64,000 nt of DNA. It comes from Myxocyprinus asiaticus (Eukaryota > Chordata > Actinopteri > Cypriniformes > Catostomidae). Location of the stretch: assembly GCF_019703515.2 (NCBI RefSeq), contig NC_059346.1:17301001-17365000 (forward strand), in the 5' to 3' direction. Below are positions 47,661 to 57,819 of this stretch, piece after piece (positions within the stretch are counted from its first letter, which is position 1; each line of letters starts with the position of its first letter). A model generated the notes under the pieces. The model did no database searches, was not told where the DNA came from, and saw only the letters and a program-made list of their open reading frames with translations. Made by a program: the position numbers and the translations under genes.

Positions 47661-49231
47661 CAGGTGCATCTCAATAAATTAGAATGTCGTGGAAAAGTTC
47701 ATTTATTTCAGTAATTCAACTCAAATTGTGAAACTCGTGTATTAAATAAATTCAATGCACACAGACTGAAGTAGTTTAAGTCTTTGGTTCTTTTAATTGT
47801 GATGATTTTGGCTCACATTTAACAAAAACCCACCAATTCACTATCTCAACAAATTAGAATATGGTGACATGCCAATCAGCTAATCAACTCAAAACACCTG
47901 CAAAGGTTTCCTGAGCCTTCAAAATGGTCTCTCAGTTTGGTTCACTAGGCTACACAATCATGGGGAAGACTGCTGATCTGACAGTTGTCCAGAAGACAAT
48001 CACTGACACCCTTCACAAGGAGGGTAAGCCACAAACATTCATTGCCAAAGAAGCTGGCTGTTCACAGAGTGCTGTAACCAAGCATGTTAACAGAAAGTTG
48101 AGTGGATGGAAAAAGTGTGGAAGAAAAAGATGCACAACCAACCGAGAGAACCGCAGCCTTATGAGGATTGTCAAGCAAAATCGATTCAAAAATTTGGGTG
48201 AACTTCACAAGGAATGGACTGAGGCTGGGGTCAAGGCATCAAGAGCCACCACACACAGACGTGTCAAGGAATTTGGCTACAGTTGTCATATTCCTCTTGT
48301 TAAGCCACTCCTGAACCACAGACAACATCAGAGGCGTCTTACCTGGGCTAAGGAGAAGAAGAACTGTGATCCAAAGTCCTCTTTTCAGATGAGAGCAAGT
48401 TTTGTATTTCATTTGGAAACCAAGGTCCTAGAGTCTGGAGGAAGGGTGGAGAAGCTCATAGCCCAATTTGCTTGAAGTCCAGTGTTAAGTTTCCACAGTC
48501 TGTGATGATTTGGGGTGCAATGTCATCTGCTGGTGTTGGTCCATTGTGTTTTTTGAAAACCAAAGTCCCTGCACCCGTTTGCCAAGAAATTTTGGAGCAC
48601 TTCATGCTTCCTTCTGCTGACCAGCTTTTTAAAGATGCTGATTTCATTTTCCAGCAGGATTTGGCACCTGCCCACACTGCCAAAAGCACCAAAAGTTGGT
48701 TAAATGACTATGGTGTTGGTGTACTTGACTGGCCAGCAAACTCACCAGACTTGAACCCCATAGAGAATCTATGGGGTATTGTCAAGAGGAAAATGAGAAA
48801 CAAGAGACCAAAAAATGCAGATGAGCTGAAGGCCACTGTCAAAGAAACCTGGGCTTCCATACCACCTCAGCAGTGCCACAAACTGATCACCTCCATGCCA
48901 CGCCGAATTGAGGCAGTAATTAAAGCAAAAGGAGCCCCTACCAAGTATTGAGTACATATACAGTAAATGAACATACTTTCCAGAAGGCCAACAATTCACT
49001 AAAAATGTTTTTTTTATTGGTCTTATGATGTATTCTAATTTGTTGAGATAGTGAATTGGTGGGTTTTTGTTAAATGTGAGCCAAAATCATCACAATTAAA
49101 AGAACCAAAGACTTAAACTACTTCAGTCTGTGTGCATTGAATTTATTTAATACACGAGTTTCACAATTTGAGTTGAATTACTGAAATAAATGAACTTTTC
49201 CACGACATTCTAATTTATTGAGATGCACCTG
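47661..49231 (+). mobile_element. Tc1-like transposon with perfect 201-bp inverted repeats
   Basis: The left TIR 47661-47861 and right TIR 49031-49231, each starting CAGGTGCATCTCAATAAATT, were compared base by base and are identical over all 201 bp. The element lies in a (TA)n tract and is flanked by TA. It encodes one transposase of about 330 codons with a single visible frameshift. This is the youngest-looking element in the window. Confidence 0.95.
47960..48951 (+). pseudogene. Tc1 transposase (DD34E) with one frameshift
   Basis: Starts MGKTADLTVVQKTITDTLHK. A helix-turn-helix region follows (FIAKEAGCSQSAVTKHVNRK), then GRKR and a second DNA-binding helix set. Near 48368 a small deletion shifts the frame. 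Downstream, the other frame reads LFSDESKFCISFG (first Asp, codon at 48388), FIFQQDLAPAHTAK (second Asp) and DLNPIENLWGIVKRKM (Glu). Exactly 34 residues separate the second Asp from the Glu, the DD34E spacing of Tc1. The frame then stays open to TGA at 48951. All catalytic residues survive; only the frameshift blocks a full-length protein. Confidence 0.92.
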
Positions 49232-49251
49232 TATATATATATATATATATA

Positions 49252-50085
49252 CAGTTGTGCTCAAAAGTTTGCATACCCTGGCAGAAATTGTGAAATTGTG
49301 GCACTGATTTTGAAAATATGATTGATCATGCAAAAAAAAACTCTTTTATTTAAGGATAGTGATCATATGAAGCCGTTTATTATCACATAGTTGTTTGGCT
49401 ACTTTTTAAATAATAATGGTAACAGAAATCACCCAAATGTCCCTGATCAAAAGTTTACATACCCTTAAACAATTAGTGTCTGTGTATAAATAGTTAATGA
49501 GTTTGTTAGCTCTCACGTGGATGCACTGAGCAGGCTAGATACTGAGCCGTGGGGAGCAGAAAAGAACTGTCAAAAGACCTGCGTAACAAGGTAATGGAAC
49601 TTTATAAAGATGGAAAAGGATATAAAAAGATATCCAAAGCCTTGAAAATGCCAGTCAGTACTGTTCAATCACTTATTAAGAAGTGGAAAATTCGGGGATC
49701 TCTTGATACCAAGCCAAGGTCAGGTAGACCAAGAAAGATTTCAGCCACAACTGCCAGAAGAATTGTTCGGGATACAAAACAAAAAAAAACCCACAGGTAA
49801 CCTCAGTAGTGATACAGGCTGCTCTGGAAAAAGACGGTGTGGTTGTTTCAAGGAGCACAATACGACGATACTTGAACAAAAATGAGCTGCATGGTCGAGT
49901 TGCCAGAAAGAAGCCAATACCACAACAAAGCCCGGTTACAATATGCCCGCCAACACCTTGACATGCCTCACAGCTTCTGGCACACTGTAATTTGGAGTGA
50001 CGAGACCAAAATAGAGCTTTATGGTCACAACCATAAACGCTATGTTTGGAGAGGGGTCAACAAGTATTGTGCTCCTTGAAACATC
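49252..50085 (+). mobile_element. Tc1-like element (family X), 5' half, + strand
   Basis: Begins after the TA tract with CAGTTGTGCTCAAAAGTTTG. The transposase frame 49549-49800 reads GSRKELSKDLRNKVMELYKD and GSLDTKPRSGRPRK. After a frameshift near 49790 the text resumes as IQAALEKDGVVVSRSTIRRY, then again as RLQYARQHLDMPHSFWHTVI up to WSDETKIELYGH (first catalytic Asp). It ends at about 50085 where an inverted copy of its own N-terminal region begins. Confidence 0.85.
49549..50079 (+). pseudogene. Tc1 transposase (family X), N-terminal half, broken
   Basis: Paired-type DNA-binding domain complete, two frameshifts, first catalytic Asp visible in VIWSDETKIELY, stop after the KYCAP codons at about 50079. 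The second Asp and Glu are not in this copy; a matching downstream half is not adjacent. Confidence 0.82.
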
Positions 50086-50237
50086 CACACCATCTTTTTC
50101 TAGAGCAGCCTGTATTTCTCCTGACATTACCTGTGGGTTTTTCTTTGTATCCCGAACAGTTCTTCTGGCAGTTGTGGCTGAAATCTTTCTTGATCTACCT
50201 GACCTTGGCTTGGTATCAAGAGATCCCTGAATTTTCC
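50068..50237 (-). mobile_element. Inverted fragment of Tc1 family X
   Basis: The + strand text GAGCAGCCTGTATTTCTCCT to TTGGTATCAAGAGATCCCTG is the reverse complement of 49690-49860. It forms a foldback with the copy to its left and is nearly the same text as 46990-47150. Confidence 0.8.
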
Positions 50238-50780
50238 GAAATGATTAATCATGTTTCAATGTATTACTATAACGGCATCTTAATGCCATTAATCAAAGCA
50301 CATTATTGATGCTCATGATAACTTGCGTGTGCGTTTTAAATAAACCCTCACGCGCATTATTGACATATATTACCAGTATACGGCACTCGTGTCGAGCGAT
50401 GTCTGCAAACCATCACTGTTGTCATTGACTGCAAAAAGAAAATGTTCCCAGAAAGGAGAAACGCAAGGGGCTTCTCTATCAGTGTTTGTTTTCTCCACTT
50501 GCCATTTTCAACTACACACAACGCTTGCAGAACAGTGATGTCATCAAGTTGACCCACGTGAAACACAGGTGGAGCGTATCCATTTACAGATCCATTCAGG
50601 TGCATTAGCGGAGGTTGTAACTGTGCCTGTCTGTTTGACGCTTTGTTTTCTTGACCAAAACTTGTGCTCCAAATTCGTCATTAAACGTGAGATGAACCAG
50701 CCGCGGTGCCAATGCTTCCCGAACCGTGGGTGGTGAACCGTATGGTTCATTTTTTTACCGAGAACTATTACACCCCTAAT
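50238..50780. other. Intergenic, nothing firm
   Basis: No recognised coding region. Ends near TTACACCCCTAATATACAAA, which resembles the end of another decayed repeat. Confidence 0.35.
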
Positions 50781-51350
50781 ATACAAACTGATCAGCCACA
50801 ACATTAAAATCACCTGCCTAATATTGTGTAGGTCCCACCTCGTACTACCAAAACAGAGCCAACCCGCTTCTCAGAATAGCATTCTGAGATGCTTTTCTTC
50901 TCACCACAATTGTACCATCATATAGAGTGGTTATCTGAGTTACCATAGACTTTGTCAATTCAAACTAGTCTGGCCATTTTCTGTTGACTTCTCTCATCAA
51001 CAACAAGGCATTTCTGTCCACAGAACTGCTGCTCACTGGATGTTTTTTGTTTTTGGCACCATTCTGAGTAAATTCTAGAGAATGTTGTTCATGAAAATCC
51101 CAGGAGATCAGCAGTAAATAACAGAAATACTCAAACCAGCCCGTCTGGCACCAACAATCATGCTACTGTCGAAATCCCTGAGATCACATTTCTTTCCCCA
51201 TTCTGTTGGTTGATGTGAACATTAACTGAAGCTTCTGACCCGTGTCTGCATGATTTCATGCACTGCCCCTCTGCCACACGATTGGCTGATTAGATAATAG
51301 CATGAATAAGTAGGTGTACAGGTGTTCCTAATAAAGTGCTCAGTGAGTGT
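50781..51350 (-). mobile_element. Non-autonomous Tc1-like element, copy 3 of 3
   Basis: The right end CAGTGAGTGTAC at 51341-51352 and the GGTGTTCCTAATAAAGTGCT block match the left end of the copies at 31545 and 33680 in reverse. The left end starts near CTGATCAGCCACAACATTAA. It is the most complete of the three copies, but no intact transposase frame is present. Confidence 0.85.
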
Positions 51351-51738
51351 ACTGTATATCAACAATACACTCAAAGGAATAATTTTGCTTGACATTACAT
51401 AGGACACAAATCCTGTCCTGTCTTTCACAGTGAGTTCTGCAAATGTGAAATGGGAGTCACTTATTGCCACTGGTTTCTAGCATAAATTAAACAGAAATAT
51501 AATAATTAATCAAAATTAGCCTGCTGTCAGCATTGGCTTTAGATTCAGAGAAAAGCTAACCAGTGACTTTGACTTCAGTAGTGACAAAGCAACAACACTG
51601 AGCAGTTATTAAGAGAATGTTGTTAATTATGTTTCAATTCTGATTCTGATTTTTTACAAAGTAATAATTGCACAATTCAATTTGATAGAATTTTGTTATG
51701 AAATTAAAATGCATAAATATTAAAAATAAGCTAATATA
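51351..51738. other. Intergenic, nothing recognised
   Basis: AT-rich, no feature supported. Confidence 0.4.
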
Positions 51739-53063
51739 CAGTGCATCCGGAAGTATTCACAGCGCTTCACTTTTTCCATATTTTGTTATGATACAGCCTT
51801 ATTCCAAAATGGATTAAATTCATTATTTTCCTCAAAATTCTACAAACAATACCCCATAATGACAACGTGAAAGAAGTTTGTTTGAAATCTTTGCAATGTA
51901 CATAAGTATTCACAGCCTTTGCTCAATACTTTGTTGAAGCACCTTTGGCACCAATTACAACCTCAAGTCTTTTTTGAGTATGATGCTACAAGCTTGGCAC
52001 ACCTATTTTTGGGCAGTTTCTCCCATTCTTCTTTGCAGGACCTCTCAATCTCCATCAGGTTGGATGGGGAACATCGGTGCACAGCCATTTTCAGATCTCT
52101 CCAGAGATGTTCAATCGGCTTCAAGTCTGTGCTCTGGCTGGGTCACTCAAGGACATTCACAGAGTTGTCCCGTAGCCACTCCTTTGTTATCTTGGCTGTG
52201 TGCTTTGGGTCGTTGTCCTGTTGGAAGATGAACCTTCGCCCCAGTCTGAGGTCCAGAGCACTCTGGAGCAGGTTTTCATCAAGGATGTCTCTGTTCATTG
52301 CTGAATTCATCTTTCCCTCGATCCTGACTAGTCTCCCAGTTCCTGTCACTGAAAAACATCCCCACAGCATGATGCTGCAACCACCATGCTTCACTGTAGG
52401 GATGGTATTGGCCAGGTGATGAGCGGTGCAAACTTTTGAGCACAACTGTGTATATATATATATATATATATATATGTTCAGTTTCAGTTTTTTGTTTACA
52501 CAGTCCAGCTGAGTATAAAATGTCAAAATTAATTAACTTTATTAAGGTCATTTAAAGGAATGACGAGGTGATATCCATTTATTATCACATAGTTGTTTGA
52601 CTCCTTTTTAAATCATAATGATAACAGAAATCCGGATCTACAAACAATTCCTTGGACTTCATGGCTTGGTTTGTGCTCTGACATGCACTGTTAACTGTGG
52701 GACCTTATATAGACAGGTGTGTGCCTTTCCAAATCATGTCCAATCAACTGAATTTACCACAGGTGGGCTCCAATCAAGATGTAGAAACATCTCAAGGATG
52801 ATCAGTGGAAACAGGATGCACCTGAGCTCAATTTTGAGTGTCATGGCAAAGACTGTGAATACTTATGTACATGTGATTTTTTTCATTTTTTATTTTTAAT
52901 AAATTTGCAAAGATTTCAAACAAACTTCTTTCACATTGTCATTATGGGGTATTGTTTGTAGAATTTTGAGAAAAATAATGAATTTAATCCATTTTGGAAT
53001 AAAGCTGTAACATAACAAAATGTGGAAAAAGTGAAGCGCTGTGAATACTTTCCGGATGCACTG
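51739..53063 (-). mobile_element. Tc1-like transposon, CAGTGCATCCGGAA ends, middle replaced by foreign fragment
   Basis: The left end CAGTGCATCCGGAAGTATTC and right end GAATACTTTCCGGATGCACTG are inverted, each flanked by TA. The transposase C-terminal half reads on the minus strand. From 52430 to about 52632 the native sequence is replaced by the terminus of a different Tc1 (family X: CAAACTTTTGAGCACAACTG, a (TA)n tract, then the text of 47475-47655 in reverse). The N-terminal half of the transposase is missing at that point. Confidence 0.85.
52143..52435 (-). pseudogene. Tc1 transposase fragment with second catalytic Asp
   Basis: On the minus strand: [40 protein letters not shown] and [20 protein letters not shown], which contains the second Asp of the DDE triad, up to [11 protein letters not shown]. 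The frame breaks there; the first Asp and Glu are not in this frame. Confidence 0.82.
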
Positions 53064-53363
53064 TATGCGCCAGATCCATTTCTGGTGTTTGCTGCTATAA
53101 AGCTTTATTTTTGTTTCATCTGACCATAGCACCCAGTCCCATTTGAAGTTCCAGTTGTGTCTGGCAAACTGAAGATGTTTGAGTTTGTTGTTGGATTTTT
53201 CTTAAAACCCACCCAAACAACTTGTTGTGATGTAGGTGACGTCTGAGTTTTGGAGACTTTCTGACCCCAAGACCCAACTAATTTCTGCAATTCTCCAGCT
53301 GTGATCCTTGAATAATTTTTGGCCACTTGAACCATCCTCCTCACTGTTTGTGGAGACAATATA

Positions 53364-53606
53364 CAGTGCATCCGGAAAGTATTCACAGCGCTTCACTTTT
53401 TCCACATTTTGTTATGTTACAGCCTTATTCCAAAATGGATTAAATTCATTATTTTCCTCAAAATGCTACAAACAATACCCCATAATGACAATGTGAAAGA
53501 AGTTTGTTTGAAATCTTTGTAAATTTATTAGAAATAAAAAATGAAAAAAATCACATGTACATAAGTATTCACAGCCTTTGCTCAATGCTACTTTCCAGAT
53601 GCACTG
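53364..53606. mobile_element. Tc1-derived MITE (CAGTGCATCCGGAAAG ends)
   Basis: A short version of the element at 51739: CAGTGCATCCGGAAAGTATT at the left, CTTTCCAGATGCACTG at the right, TA on both sides. Only the sub-terminal parts are kept; the interior is deleted. It sits inside another Tc1 transposase gene. Confidence 0.88.
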
Positions 53607-53809
53607 TAGACACACGTCCTCTTCCAGGCCGATTCTTAACATCTCCATTTGATTGGAACTTCTTAATTAATGCCCTAATGGTGGAAATGGGTATTTTCAA
53701 TGCTTTAGCTATTTTCTTATAGCTACTTCCCATTTTGTGAAGCTCAACAACCTTTTGCAGCACATCATAACGTTATTCTTTGGTCTTACACATTGTGATG
53801 ATTGACGCA

Positions 53810-54438
53810 AGCTGTGTTTCGTTTCGAAGGCTGCGTGCTAGCTAGGACGCGTCCTTTGAAGGCTGCAGTATACCAAGCGTCCTCTAAACAAGCCTCGTTT
53901 AAATTTGATGGCCTTCGTAGGACAAATGGAAACAGAACTTACCATGGTTGCTATGACAGTACGCCACTCTTTAACAAACACGAGTGCTTGAGTGAAAAGG
54001 GAAAAAAGTCCCTTTGGAAGATGGATGTAGAGAAATTTCTCTTTGGATGTAGAGAGAAAAGAAAACAGATTTTACAAGTGTACTTTTAGTCTACAATACT
54101 TTATTTTAATTATATATTACTATAATTATACATATTACTGTATATACTCTGGACCCATCTACTGAGGTACTTCAACTTGGGAATTAACATTACCTGCATT
54201 TGAACATCATATTTTTGGGCAAATTGGCTTCATTATTTTCAGACAAATGATTTTTATTTCTGTTGAAGCAAAGAATTGTGTGTAATGAGTGCCCATGAAG
54301 GATACACTTCATGCATCCTCCGAATTCCCGTGAAAGAAGGTCGCATTTGAAGGCTGCATTCGGAGTAGCCTACTCGCTTTTCTGAAACGAGACAAACGCG
54401 ACCTCCGGAGGACGCAGCCTTTGAAACGAGACACAGCT
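53810..54438. mobile_element. DNA transposon relic, AAGCTGTGTTTCGTTTC ends
   Basis: The left text AAGCTGTGTTTCGTTTCGAA and the reverse complement of the right, AAGCTGTGTCTCGTTTCAAA, are near-identical inverted repeats; both continue with GGCTGCGT. The interior repeats reversed versions (CCTTTGAAGGCTGCAG, GAAGGCTGCATTCGGAG). No transposase recognised. Confidence 0.75.
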
Positions 54439-54600
54439 TAAGGGAATTTGGCTTGTGTGTTACCTCATATTTAAACCCCACATTATGAATGAGAATATAC
54501 TTCAGATATATTTTACTCAAAAAATTTCAAGGGGTGCCAGTTATTGAGGCAAATGTGTTTTGGAGAAAAATATTTAATTATGAGATATATTGAATGTATG

Positions 54601-55416
54601 ATGGTAAGAATAGGGTGGATAGATTTTTACAGTGTTGTTTATCATCAGTGCAGGCTTTTAGTGAAAGGGTACTTTTATTTACTAGCTGCTAAAACAGACT
54701 GCACCAGAAAATAAGGGACTAGGAAACATAGAGGTATAAAGAGAGAGTAGGGTAAATGGGGGTCAAGCAAAGTAGAGAACGATCCATGCGGAAATACTGA
54801 CAGCATGTCTGGGTTGAAGAAAGAGTGGAAAAGTAGAACTGCAAGAATTTTCTTTTTTACCCATCCAGTGCTGTAATTTGCTTCTGCCACTGCAAACCAC
54901 ATACTCTCCATTCCAACCCCTATGCAGTGCTACACCAGCCCAACTGAGTAACTCTACACTGCAGAACTCTTGACAGCAAAGAACTCTACACTAAAGAACT
55001 GCAGACATCAGATCTATGCTGAGGCTTGATTTATAATTTTAATGTGTCACTTACTGTATATTTATACTTATTTTTATTTTTAATGAGTCACTTACTGTAT
55101 ATTGATTATATTAAACTGTATCTCAGCCGACTAAGAATAACTGTGACATTCAGTCATTAATACAATTTTTAGGTTCATTGAGGGTGGGGTGGCATTTTTA
55201 TTCAATCTCATGGCAGGTAATTGTAAGATTGTTGGTTGAATTCCCACAGCTGTCAACACTGTGCCTTTTAGTAGCAGTGCAGTCAAACTATGCTTATAAT
55301 CACCGACTTTAAATCAATAGTTGTATATTTTAGTATCGTATTTAATTTGATCACATCATTCGCAATGCTTCATGGGATTGTAGTTTGTGCCCTCATGAAA
55401 GACTTTAAGTACACAG
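54601..55416. other. Intergenic, nothing recognised
   Basis: No exon or repeat boundary supported. Confidence 0.4.
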
Positions 55417-55753
55417 GGTAACACTTTACAATAAGGTTCCATTTGTTAACCTTAGTTAACATTAGTTAACATGAAGTAACAATGAACAAAACTTTTATTG
55501 CATTCATTAATCTTATTTGATGTTAATTTCAACAAATACTAATACATTTTTAAAATCAAAAGTTGTATTAGGTAACATTAGTTAATGCACTATGAACTAC
55601 CATGTACTGACAATGAACTATTTTATTTTTAATAACTAACATTAACAAAGATTAATAAATGCTGTAATAAACATACAGTATATTGCTAATTGTTCATGAT
55701 ACCTAATGAATTAATTAATGGTAACAAATGGAACCTTTTTGTAAAGTGTTACT
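55417..55753. mobile_element. MITE with perfect 8-bp TSD (hAT-like)
   Basis: Ends GGTAACACTTTACAATAAGG and, at the right, AAAGTGTTACT in inverted form, sharing GTTCCATTTGTTA. It is flanked on both sides by GTACACAG (55409-55416 and 55754-55761). 337 bp, rich in GTTAACATTAGTTAA-type motifs, no coding. Confidence 0.9.
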
Positions 55754-55761
55754 GTACACAG

Positions 55762-57769
55762 TCTTGTTGTACCATCATCTTTTTTCTGGTTTTCAAATAC
55801 TTTTTGCTTCAAATCAAAGTTTGTAATGTTGTGGATTCACCTCAGAACTAGTTGGTTTGGTTCATGGCTTAAAACTCATTTATAAAGGATTTTATGAAAT
55901 CCCTATAGAAAAATGTATTGTAAAAATATTTCCAGAACCAGGACGGCTGAAAAGGAGGGCAGGCACTGTTGCACTCTATACAAAGAAACCAAGTTTCGAA
56001 GCTGTATGGCTTGCAGTGTTGTGAAAACCTGGAGTAAATAGTAAATTCTAAATGTTTTTATTTATTATTAGTTGTTATAACACAGCAGCCTGGAATACTC
56101 GATTCTGATTGGTCAATGGCGCCATCTAGCGGTGTGTTATTGTTCTGTAACAACCTCAGCTCCGCATATCAGACCGCTCATCGGGGGTCTGCAAGCCGTC
56201 TCTCCTGCTTCACCTTGCACTCTGCAATCACTTATATATTAATAAGCTAATAAAATAATTTAAACTAAAATCAATGTTTCATGTGCATTTATTTATTTAT
56301 TTAATTGGCAAGTAGTATTGTAATAAGATGTTCAGTGCGATTCATGCCATTAAGAAAACACAGCTTCACAATGAATAAGACATCATACATGTTGTGGCAG
56401 TCAACTAATAATACCAATTTAAATTTTAAAAACACGTCCATGCATGAAAGCCAGAACCAAGGAGTTCTAATACCAAGAAAAAGTTCTCTTTTAATATTTG
56501 CTTTTAAAATTTAGCTTGCAATAAATTTTGTTTCATCAGGGTACACGGTTACTTTTCAAAACTTGATTCGTCACTGAATGCTCAAGCAGCCTAATTTACA
56601 CTTAGAAAACTCCTGATGTTGCTATAACAATGCAAAAAGCACTTACCAGTTTGCTTGAAGTGAAAATCAGTCCTCCTTTCCTGTTTAATTAATCAGTCGC
56701 ACGATCATGCAGAACATCTCAGGTTTTTAAATCCATAAAGATCTCTTTCTCAATGGCAATACCAGCAGTGATGACGTTTGGCTCAAATTACATAACTTAA
56801 AGGATGATTGCATCACTCTAGGCCAGCTAGAAGGCCTGGACTGGGAAATATCCTAAAGACCACACCCATAAGAACAAATAAATCAGTCTGATTGGCTGAT
56901 GATTCTGACAATCTGACTTTAGATTCCTATTCACTTACACTGTTGAGGGATTCTGTGGAAATTCTGAAGGCCTGACGGGGTGGAGCTCAGACTCACGTGC
57001 TGCTTCGGCTAAGGAGCATGGCTTCGGACATGCGATTTGTCACACTTTGCTTGTAAGCATCGAGGAATAAATTCTGATTGGATAAATTAATTTGTTTTTT
57101 GCTATTCGTTTGTAGATTAATTAGGAGTGGAAAGCGATTGCAAATACATAGGCAAAAAGGTCAATGAGAATGAAAGGATGAAAAAATATTTATTAATTAG
57201 GCATGTTACGCCAGCAGAGAACTTCTCATTCTGAGAAGTTCGTTTTTTCATTCACAGAATTATAGGGCAAGGTTAATGAAAAGTGCAATAATTGAAAATA
57301 ATAGGCAATAATTAGGCAATAATACATCGGCCTAATAATGTTGTATTTTTTATTTGTATTATTATTATTTATTTATTTATTTTTTGGATAATTTATACAT
57401 TTGATTTAATTTAATGTTTTGTTTTTGTTCTAGTAGGTTTTTTTTTTGTGTGTGTGTGTTTTTTTTTTTTGGTAATTGTAGAAGAGAAACCCAGCTCTGC
57501 CCTCTGAGTGACCCAGGTCTTGCCCATGCCCTGATCACACAGGAGATCAGCCAATGGGGATTCAGCATCCGGTGCAAGAGCTCTATGTATGGAATAGGTG
57601 GGACTGAGCAGAGTTTTGGGATAGCCCCTCTTACTGATAATGCACCAATCACACGAAAGGACAACCAATCAAAACACAGCACTGGCCCAAGGATGCAGTG
57701 ATGTAAACATTCGGGACTTGTTTATTCTCATTTAGTCAGAGTCGTGCAGAAAGTCTGCACCTGCCTCCA
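55762..57769. other. Mostly unassigned DNA upstream of the BEL/Pao element
   Basis: Contains GCGCCATCTAGCGGTG at 56119-56134 (CTCF-like, see findings) and a T/GT-rich run at 57430-57470. The 57480-57769 stretch may be a decayed LTR of the element that follows, but I could not find its partner. Confidence 0.4.
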
Positions 57770-57819
57770 CCCAGCGTCCATGCAGAGCAGTTCAGAGGCC
57801 TGCTCACCTTGATGATTAT

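Larger units (their letters stand above)
53066..54600 (-). mobile_element. Tc1-like element carrying two insertions
   Basis: Minus-strand transposase pieces: N-terminus MLQKVVELHKMGSSYKKIAK at 53763-53620, then a break, then LSPQTVRRMVQVAKNYSRIT at 53360-53270 and SLPDTTGTSNGTGCYGQMKQ-type text to about 53105. The break is exactly a 243-bp MITE at 53364-53606. A second insertion (53810-54438) separates the 5' UTR; the left-over 5' end is probably 54439-54600, where a GGGGTGCCAGTTATTGAGGC motif resembles a Tc1 terminus. Confidence 0.7.

Noticed and set aside
47661..49231. The Tc1 transposase as an active gene
   Set aside because: A frameshift near 48368 separates the DNA-binding domain from the catalytic residues, so I list it as a pseudogene.
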